Positions 58,795 through 64,000 of a stretch of DNA of 64,000 nt are shown piece by piece. The stretch spans positions 186,001-250,000 of the forward strand of contig CAWDQZ010000009.1 in NCBI GenBank assembly GCA_963804595.1. Direction: 5' to 3'. Under the pieces are notes generated by a model. That model did not search any database and was not told the origin of the DNA. It was given only the letters and a program-made list of their open reading frames with translations. Positions within the stretch are counted from its first letter, which is position 1; every line of letters begins with the position of its first letter. The translations under genes and the position numbers were made by a program. The DNA is from DASUPK01 sp963804595 (GTDB lineage Bacteria > Actinomycetota > Thermoleophilia > Solirubrobacterales > 70-9).

Positions 58795-60921
58795 CTAGAG
58801 GTCATTTGCGGGCTCCACCAGCTCGGCGCCCAGTTGCCAGAGGCCGTCCAGGTGCTGGCTTGCCCACAGCAGGCTCAGTGCCGAGGCGGGCGTGACGCCG
58901 GGCCCGGCCGCGAGGGCGTGGCTGACACAGCGCACGACGGGGCCACGGCCGCCCGCGTCGCGGTCACCCGGTGGTTGCGCCTCCGCTCCCTCGGCCAATG
59001 TCCGGCCAAACCCGGCGTACCAGGAGTCGAGAGCTCCGGCATCGGCCAATAACGCGTCACCGCAGGATTCGAGACCGTGTTCGTCCAGCGTCGATCCGAG
59101 CATCGACATCGAGTACGCGGCCAGCCGCACACGGACTGCCCCGCTGACGAGGGTCCCCAGATCGTCCAGGTTGGCGCGGCGGGCGGAGGGCTCGGACAGG
59201 TACTGGCGGAAAGCGTCGTCGAGCCGGAGCGCGGCGGAACGCGCCTCGGCGCGAACGGCACCGATTGCAGCCTGCCGCTCCCCGTTCGCGAGTCGCCTCG
59301 CCGCCGCCGCCACGTAGTCAGCGCTCCGCGCGTAGGCCGCCGCGAGGGTCTCACGGACCAGCGTCTCGGCGCCCCGCGGCCAGAAGAGAGCGCCCACGAC
59401 CAGGCTGATCCCGCAACCGATCGCGACGTCCTCGACCCGCAGCAACCCGATGGTCCACCCGGTCGGGACGATGATGTTGAAGATGATCAGGAGGACGACC
59501 GTGAACCCTGCCTGCCCGGCCGCGAACGAGATCGCTCGGGGCGCGTATGCGGCGAGCACGATCGCGGGCGGGAGGACGATCCAGAGCACCGCTTCGTCCG
59601 TGCCGATCGCGTAGATGAGGGCACCGCCAACCGTGATCCCGGCGACCGTTCCGGCCAGCGCCTGGAAGATCGTCGCCCCGGTACCCAGCGCGTTGGAGCG
59701 CAGCACCTGGAGCGTCGCCAGCACCACCCAGAACGAATGCTGGAGCGTGGCCACCTGAATGATGAGGACGGCCGCACTGAGCGCCGCGGCTCCCCGGACG
59801 CTGTTCCGGAACCAAGCGGACCCCGGGCCCGCGTACTCCAGCAACAGCCTCCCAGTCGCCTCGGAGGTGGAGCGGCCGCGTGCCGCCGCTCGCTCGGCGC
59901 GGGCGGGGTGATACCAGGCGACATCCGTCAGCCCGGTGCCCGGCGCCGAGACACCCGCGGCGCGCAGGGCGCCGATGCCGATCTCGCGCGACGCGAACGA
60001 GATTTGGCGCATCCGGAAGGAGGGCTGCGGCGCCTCGAGGGGCTCAATCTCGCCCTGGGTGGAGGTGTGCTCTCCGATCCGCCGAGCCAGGGCTTCCGCC
60101 GCCGCGTCCCTCGCCCGGTCCAGCCTGTCGAAGTCGGGCTCCCGGCGCTCGCCGGCGAGATTCGCGGCGCTCTCACGGAGCACGTCGATCGCCGCCTCCA
60201 TCAATTCTCGGTTCTCAGCGCGGCAGGGGTCGAGTTCCGATTCCACGCGATCCGAAGCGGAAGCGATGACCGCGAGGAGCCAGTCGACAGCATCGACCAG
60301 AAAGGACAGGGCCTCGGTTGGACCAGTAGGGCCGGTCGGGCGGTATGGCGTCCCCACGAAGATCCTTCGCGCCTGCCCGACCGCGTCGCTCGCCGCGTGC
60401 GCGCTCTCGCCGATCGCAGTCTGGTCGAGGGAAAGCTCCGCCTCCATCAACTCGGCGAGCGCGGTGCAGGCTCGTGCGGTGGCCACGCGAAGTCTGTCCC
60501 GGGGCCTGCTGGGCCAGATCAGCATGACGGCGCAGATGCCGACTGCGGCTGCCAGGCCCCACCCCTCGAGCCGCGCGGGGATCGCCGATGCCGGAGCCGG
60601 GATCGCCACCGGCAGGATGAACAGCAGCAGGGCGGCGAATCCGGCGGCTGCGAAGTAGCCGCTGATCGCCCCCGAGAACAGGATCGCGAACCCCACGACC
60701 GCCATTCCCGTGACGGCGAGCCATGGTGTTTCCGAGCAGAGCGTCCCGAGCGAGATCAGGACCGCTCCCACGACGACAAGAGATAGGTAGGCGACGAGTC
60801 GGGTTCGCCAGGCACCGCCGAAGTCGGCGAGCACCAGCACTGCGAAGGACCCGAAGGCGGAGAACAGGGTCGTGTTCGGATCCCCGATCACCCCGTCAGC
60901 GAAGCCGAAGACCGCGGGCAT
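58795..60921 (-). CDS. FUSC family membrane transporter
   Basis: The protein of at least 708 residues has two blocks of hydrophobic helices (residues about 1-135 and 365-520) separated by a long soluble region, the FUSC/aromatic-acid exporter layout. It has TLFSAFGSFAVLVLADFGG near its start. The frame stays open and coding-like for 32 codons before the first ATG (HIDPFALKSAARAAIV lies there and fits the family), but no ATG, GTG or TTG is present in that stretch, so the true start is unclear. Substrates of the family include aromatic acids. Confidence 0.88.
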   Translation of the reverse strand: MPAVFGFADGVIGDPNTTLFSAFGSFAVLVLADFGGAWRTRLVAYLSLVVVGAVLISLGTLCSETPWLAVTGMAVVGFAILFSGAISGYFAAAGFAALLLFILPVAIPAPASAIPARLEGWGLAAAVGICAVMLIWPSRPRDRLRVATARACTALAELMEAELSLDQTAIGESAHAASDAVGQARRIFVGTPYRPTGPTGPTEALSFLVDAVDWLLAVIASASDRVESELDPCRAENRELMEAAIDVLRESAANLAGERREPDFDRLDRARDAAAEALARRIGEHTSTQGEIEPLEAPQPSFRMRQISFASREIGIGALRAAGVSAPGTGLTDVAWYHPARAERAAARGRSTSEATGRLLLEYAGPGSAWFRNSVRGAAALSAAVLIIQVATLQHSFWVVLATLQVLRSNALGTGATIFQALAGTVAGITVGGALIYAIGTDEAVLWIVLPPAIVLAAYAPRAISFAAGQAGFTVVLLIIFNIIVPTGWTIGLLRVEDVAIGCGISLVVGALFWPRGAETLVRETLAAAYARSADYVAAAARRLANGERQAAIGAVRAEARSAALRLDDAFRQYLSEPSARRANLDDLGTLVSGAVRVRLAAYSMSMLGSTLDEHGLESCGDALLADAGALDSWYAGFGRTLAEGAEAQPPGDRDAGGRGPVVRCVSHALAAGPGVTPASALSLLWASQHLDGLWQLGAELVEPANDL

Positions 60922-61017
60922 GACGATCGCCGCGCGCGCGGCGGACTTCAGGGCGAACGGATCGATGTGTCGCCTCAGCCAGACGATGCTGAGGGACCTT
61001 CTCAGACTGGGAGGCCG

Positions 61018-61401
61018 CTAGCCGGAGGCGTAGCGGTGGTGGATCGCCAGTGAGTTCCCGTCCGGGTCCTGGAAGATCGCCTGCTTGCAGACCCCGCTGT
61101 CGATCGTTTCGGTCACGAAGTTCACGCCGCGAGACTCGAGCTCGGCCTTCGCCGCGTCGTAGTCGTCGACGTGGAACTCCAGGGGAGTGTTGTTGGGGCT
61201 GAAGTCGATATTGAAGGCATCGACCTGCATCAGGGCGATCGTCACTGTCCCGGTCTCGAACTCGCCGGCCGGCATGCTCCCCCACTGCTTCCCGAACGGG
61301 AGCCCGAGGGTCTCGCCGTAGAACTTCCTGGCGACCTCGTAGTCCTTGACCGGAAACGCGATGAAGTCGACGCCGTTCAGCAGTTGTGTGTCGGTTGCCA
61401 T
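61018..61401 (-). CDS. VOC family protein
   Basis: The 127-residue VOC protein begins LLNGVDFIAFPVKDYEVARK and has EFHVDDYDAAKAELESRGV and AIFQDPDGNSLAIHHRY, with a metal-ligand histidine or glutamate in each module. It is likely a glyoxalase-like or dioxygenase-like enzyme with unknown substrate. Its stop lies at the point where the FUSC frame opens on the same strand, so the two are probably co-transcribed. Confidence 0.86.
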   Translation of the reverse strand: MATDTQLLNGVDFIAFPVKDYEVARKFYGETLGLPFGKQWGSMPAGEFETGTVTIALMQVDAFNIDFSPNNTPLEFHVDDYDAAKAELESRGVNFVTETIDSGVCKQAIFQDPDGNSLAIHHRYASG

Positions 61402-61431
61402 GTCCTCACCTTCGCAGATTCGTCCGGGTTC

Positions 61432-62289
61432 CTACGGATGGCCGGAGTGCCTCGCCGGCGCCTCAACCGCCAGGATCTGGCCGGTTCGGGGCCCCCTGCC
61501 GATCGCCTCCGGCCCGGTCCATTCCTGTGTCGCGACGAAGAGGGTCCTCTGGTCGCTCCCACCGAGCATGCAGGCGAAGCACCCGCGGTCGGCCTCCACG
61601 GTCTGCAGGATGCCGCCGCCCTCGGTCACGCGAACGCAGTGCCGATGCGGAACGTCCGCGTACCAGACGGCCCCCTCAGCATCGAGGCAGATGCCGTCCG
61701 GGTTGTCGTCGCGCAGGGGCGCCCAGACCCGCCGGCCCGAGAGCGTCCCATCGGAGGCGATGTCGAAGCCGATGAGCTGATTGCCATAGGAGTCGGCGAC
61801 GATCAGGGTGCCGCCGTCGTCAGTGATCGCCATCCCGTTCGGGAAGGCCACTCCGTCGGCCACGACCTCGGTGGACCCGTCCGGCCGACAGAGGGCGACG
61901 ATGCCTGGCTTGAACTCGCCTCCCCCCATCAGGTCGAACCCCGTGCCGTTCACGTAGACATGACCGCGGTCGTCGATGACGATCTCGTTCAAGCCGAACT
62001 CTGTGACGCCGCTCAGGTCCGCATGCGTGTTCAGCGAGCCGTCGGCCTCCCTGCGGAGCAGCTGCTGCCCGGCGGTGATCAGCATCCGCCCGTCGGGCAG
62101 CCAATCGATCGAGAAGGGGAAGGCGTCGACCTCCGCCATCACCTCCAGCCCGCCGTGCCGATCGACGGCGATCACCTGGTGGGCGATCCAATCCGAGAAC
62201 CAGAGCCGCCCGTCGTGCCAGCGTGGGGACTCGGGAAACGCGATCCCCTCGACCAGGACCTCAGACGCGGACGCGGACGTCTCTGCCAT
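61432..62289 (-). CDS. SMP-30/gluconolactonase family protein
   Basis: The 285-residue six-bladed propeller shows GIAFPESPRWHDGRLWFSDW (blade 1), TEFGLNEIVIDDRGHVYVNG, GVAFPNGMAITDDGGTLIVA and DNPDGICLDAEGAVWYADVP. The Glu in FPES, Asn in LNEI and Asp in NPDG match the metal site of gluconolactonases. It hydrolyses a sugar lactone or similar ester. The ATG at 62289 starts the family N-terminus. Confidence 0.92.
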   Translation of the reverse strand: MAETSASASEVLVEGIAFPESPRWHDGRLWFSDWIAHQVIAVDRHGGLEVMAEVDAFPFSIDWLPDGRMLITAGQQLLRREADGSLNTHADLSGVTEFGLNEIVIDDRGHVYVNGTGFDLMGGGEFKPGIVALCRPDGSTEVVADGVAFPNGMAITDDGGTLIVADSYGNQLIGFDIASDGTLSGRRVWAPLRDDNPDGICLDAEGAVWYADVPHRHCVRVTEGGGILQTVEADRGCFACMLGGSDQRTLFVATQEWTGPEAIGRGPRTGQILAVEAPARHSGHP

Positions 62290-62293
62290 CTCG

Positions 62294-62803
62294 TCAGGAT
62301 TCCCGGCCCGCGCCCGAGTAGCGGAGGGAGCCGGGGGTGGTGAGGTCCTCGCCCGTCTCCAGGAGCGTCTTGAGCCCGGAGAGGATCTGTGGCCAGCCAC
62401 CGTAGAGCTCGCCGTTCGCACCGGGCTGGAGCTGGTCGTGGATGACCGTCAGCCGGCACGAGTCGTCGCCGACCGGCTCGATCTCCCAGGTCACCCGCGA
62501 AGCGCCGGCGCCCCTCACGTCATCGCTCCAGAGGGCGGTGAAGGTCTGCACGAGACGCCGGGGCGGATCTACGTCCACGTTCTCTCCCTCGGCGATGTCG
62601 ATGACGCCGGGCACCGACGACGTGTAGGTGGAGCCCTGCGACCAGTCGGATTCGGTGCCGACGCCGAAGCTGTATCTCGCCCTCATCTCACCGTCGGTGA
62701 TCGCCTCCCAGAGCCGCTCGGGCGTCGTCTTGATGTAGATCTCGAAGACGGCGGCGGTGTCATCGGGATGCAGCGTGATCCCGGCCTCGGGGTACTTCTC
62801 CAT
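62294..62803 (-). CDS. SRPBCC (AHSA1-like) protein
   Basis: The 169-residue protein has VFEIYIKTTPERLWEAITDG near residue 20, DPPRRLVQTFTALWSDD, and SRVTWEIEPVGDDSCRLTVI, the AHSA1 form of the fold. The closing region GGWPQILSGLKTLLETG forms the long C-terminal helix. It overlaps the upstream ArsR gene by 44 bases, so the two are tightly coupled. Ligand unknown. Confidence 0.9.
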   Translation of the reverse strand: MEKYPEAGITLHPDDTAAVFEIYIKTTPERLWEAITDGEMRARYSFGVGTESDWSQGSTYTSSVPGVIDIAEGENVDVDPPRRLVQTFTALWSDDVRGAGASRVTWEIEPVGDDSCRLTVIHDQLQPGANGELYGGWPQILSGLKTLLETGEDLTTPGSLRYSGAGRES

Positions 62804-63122
62804 GCTGTTCCTCCTCTAGTTCTCTTTTGATTCCGCTGAGCGTGGCCGCCAGCGGCTCGGCGTACTTGCTCACCCAGCGGTCGTGGATGAGTCGGATCGG
62901 GACGGGGTTGAGGAAGTGGAGCTTCTCGCGGCCTTTCCTGCGCGTCACCAGGAGGTTCGCCTCCTCGAGCACGCCGAGGTGCTTCATCACCCCGAAACGC
63001 GACATCGGCAGCTTGCCCGCCAGCTCGCTGAGCGTCTGGCCGTCCCTGCGGCGCAGCTCGTCGAGGAGCCTCCGCCTCGTCGGCGCGGCGAGCGCTCTGA
63101 AGACCACGTCTTCCTCGTCCAT
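62760..63122 (-). CDS. ArsR family transcriptional regulator
   Basis: The 120-residue winged-helix protein starts DEEDVVFRALAAPTRRRLLD and has LSELAGKLPMSRFGVMKHLG and the wing TRRKGREKLHFLNP. No metal-binding cysteines are present. It should repress its own operon by binding the palindrome at 63137-63156, which fills the spacer of its promoter. Translation probably starts within a few bases of the mRNA end. The SRPBCC gene overlaps its end. Confidence 0.92.
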   Translation of the reverse strand: MDEEDVVFRALAAPTRRRLLDELRRRDGQTLSELAGKLPMSRFGVMKHLGVLEEANLLVTRRKGREKLHFLNPVPIRLIHDRWVSKYAEPLAATLSGIKRELEEEQHGEVPRGRDHAASR

Positions 63123-63131
63123 CGTCGGTCG

Positions 63132-63161
63132 AGTATATGTGACTGTTTAGTCACATGTCAA
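63132..63161 (-). promoter_or_regulatory. consensus promoter with operator in the spacer
   Basis: On the minus strand TTGACA (63161-63156) and TATACT (63137-63132) are 18 bases apart. The palindrome ATGTGACT-GTTT-AGTCACAT (63137-63156) fills the spacer. The predicted transcription start lies a few bases before the ATG at 63122, with no room for a ribosome site. Confidence 0.7.
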
Positions 63162-63180
63162 ACCGGCAGAATGCTGGCGC

Positions 63181-63891
63181 GTGAGCCTCGACGTCGAGCG
63201 GATCACCGCGCACAACCCGAGCCCGATGACGCTGGAGGGCACCAATACCTACATCGTCGGGCGGGACCCGGCGGTGGTGATCGACCCGGGCCCCGACGAG
63301 GCCGAGCACATCGAGGCGGTCCGCCGGGCGGCCGAAGAGCGGGGCGGGATCGGAGCCGTCCTGCTGACTCATGGTCACGGCGACCACAGCGACGGGGTCG
63401 GAAGGCTCGGCATCGAGCCGCCTCATCTCGAGGACGGGGAGACGATCGCGGGACTGACCGCGATCGCAACCCCCGGCCACGCGGCCGATCACTTCTGCTT
63501 CCTGGTCGACCGAGCCTGCTTCACCGGCGATCTGATCCTCGGCGCGGGATCCACGATCGTCGGCCCTCGCGAGATGGGCGGCTCCCTCCGCGACTACATG
63601 GACTCGCTCCGGCGGCTGCAGGCACTCGACCTCACGGTGCTCTATCCCGGGCACGGCCCCGAGGTCCACGATCCCGAGGCCAAGATCGCCGAGTACATCG
63701 CCCACCGCCAGGAGCGCGAGGACCGGCTGGTGGCTGCCATCGAGCGCGGCGAGCGCTCGCGCGCCGCGTTGCTCGCCGAGGTGTGGGACGACGTCCCGGA
63801 GCAGCTGAGAGGGGCCGCGGCGATCGCGATGCAGGCGCACCTGGAGAAGCTCGAGGACGAGGGGCGCCTCCCGTCCGATCTCCGGGACTGA
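63181..63891 (+). CDS. MBL-fold metallo-hydrolase
   Basis: The 236-residue protein has the metal motif LTHGHGDHSDG (HxHxDH), the next ligand in TPGHAADHF, ACFTGDLIL with the bridging Asp, and YPGHGPE with the last His. The C-terminal helical part (ERSRAALLAEVWDDVPEQLR) matches LACTB2/YflN-type hydrolases, which act as thioester, lactone or RNA hydrolases. It starts with GTG, 20 bases from the ArsR promoter and on the opposite strand. Confidence 0.9.
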   Translation: MSLDVERITAHNPSPMTLEGTNTYIVGRDPAVVIDPGPDEAEHIEAVRRAAEERGGIGAVLLTHGHGDHSDGVGRLGIEPPHLEDGETIAGLTAIATPGHAADHFCFLVDRACFTGDLILGAGSTIVGPREMGGSLRDYMDSLRRLQALDLTVLYPGHGPEVHDPEAKIAEYIAHRQEREDRLVAAIERGERSRAALLAEVWDDVPEQLRGAAAIAMQAHLEKLEDEGRLPSDLRD

Positions 63892-63923
63892 CCCCGGGGC
63901 GGCGCCCCTGGTATGACACTCGG

Positions 63924-64000
63924 ATGGGTATGGAACTAGGCCGGCTGGCGCGGACCGGCGCCAAGGGCATGGGGATAGGGACCGCGCTCTTCGGCGGGAC
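63924..64000 (+). CDS. start of an unidentified gene (cut by window edge)
   Basis: An ATG at 63924 opens a frame reading MGMELGRLARTGAKGMGIGT to the edge. The 25 visible residues form a basic, small-residue-rich N-terminus. No family can be assigned and the start is provisional. Confidence 0.35.
   Translation, partial: MGMELGRLARTGAKGMGIGTALFGG

Noticed and set aside
59077..60786. 569-codon plus-strand frame
   Set aside because: Antisense to the FUSC gene, which has clear membrane blocks; the product is low-complexity Arg/Gly/Pro.
1..64000. Search for CRISPR arrays, insertion sequences, phage structural genes and rRNA
   Set aside because: No spaced direct repeats, transposase signatures, capsid or tail motifs, or rRNA segments were recognised on reading both strands.

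Overview
The window is high-GC DNA with dense, short-spaced genes on both strands, frequent GTG starts, many starts without a Shine-Dalgarno sequence, an acyl-CoA carboxylase epsilon subunit, DtxR, Rrf2 and ArsR regulators, and a PafB/PafC-like WYL protein. This points to a soil actinobacterium. Several proteins (FUSC, HdeD, SHOCT, GAP and NTV-repeat types) suggest the Thermoleophilia/Solirubrobacterales side of the phylum; that placement is inference. No CRISPR array, insertion sequence or intact prophage is visible.

Region 1 (1-13.5 kb): a sigma factor cut by the left edge, a secreted protein, two nucleotide-sugar enzymes (UDP-xylose synthase type, WecB), a divergent MarR/VOC pair, an SDR, a GIY-YIG-like protein, then methylmalonyl-CoA mutase large subunit, acyl-CoA carboxylase beta and epsilon subunits, dodecin and an ornithine-cyclodeaminase-family enzyme. 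Region 2 (13.6-20.5 kb): assimilatory sulfur genes in the order sulfite reductase, APS reductase, sat, cysC, a frameshifted PHP phosphoesterase, an Rrf2 regulator without cysteines, and a TauE/SafE transporter. Region 3 (20.5-36.1 kb): biotin carboxylase/BCCP subunit, sucC-sucD, an aminotransferase, an SRPBCC-ArsR-DtxR operon facing clpP, a divergent DHPS-like gene, an MrfA-like helicase, and a secreted GH15-like protein. Carboxylase, mutase and succinyl-CoA ligase together outline propionyl-CoA to succinate; the epimerase and the B12-binding mutase subunit are not in the window.

Region 4 (36.2-50 kb) starts at tRNA-Phe(GAA). A 29-nt imperfect copy of the tRNA 3' end lies 2.5 kb downstream, as an old attachment site would. 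The stretch from 36.9 to 48.6 kb holds at least nine single-base frameshifts in six genes (GAP protein, DUF1269-like protein, arylsulfatase, SHOCT protein, a GT-C-like membrane protein, penicillin acylase), next to intact genes for a formaldehyde dehydrogenase, an HbpS-like protein and their likely GAF regulator. It is either a decaying accessory region or a locally poor consensus.

Region 5 (50-64 kb): an ECF-type sigma/anti-sigma pair, a DoxX-like protein, endonuclease IV, LtrA, a YhaM-like HD protein, a secreted peptide with 11 consecutive histidines overlapping a lipoprotein gene, a two-WYL regulator, a FUSC transporter, an SMP-30 protein, an ArsR-SRPBCC pair with a consensus promoter/operator, and an MBL-fold hydrolase.

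The most interesting sequence-level signals are the palindrome CGCAAATTGCG found at three intergenic sites about 70 bases before start codons, the paired GCAACC-N4-GGTTGC sites between clpP and the ArsR operon, the ArsR operator filling the spacer of a consensus promoter, competing hairpins before tauE, palindromes spanning stop codons of convergent genes, the tRNA-Phe duplication, and the polyhistidine peptide.
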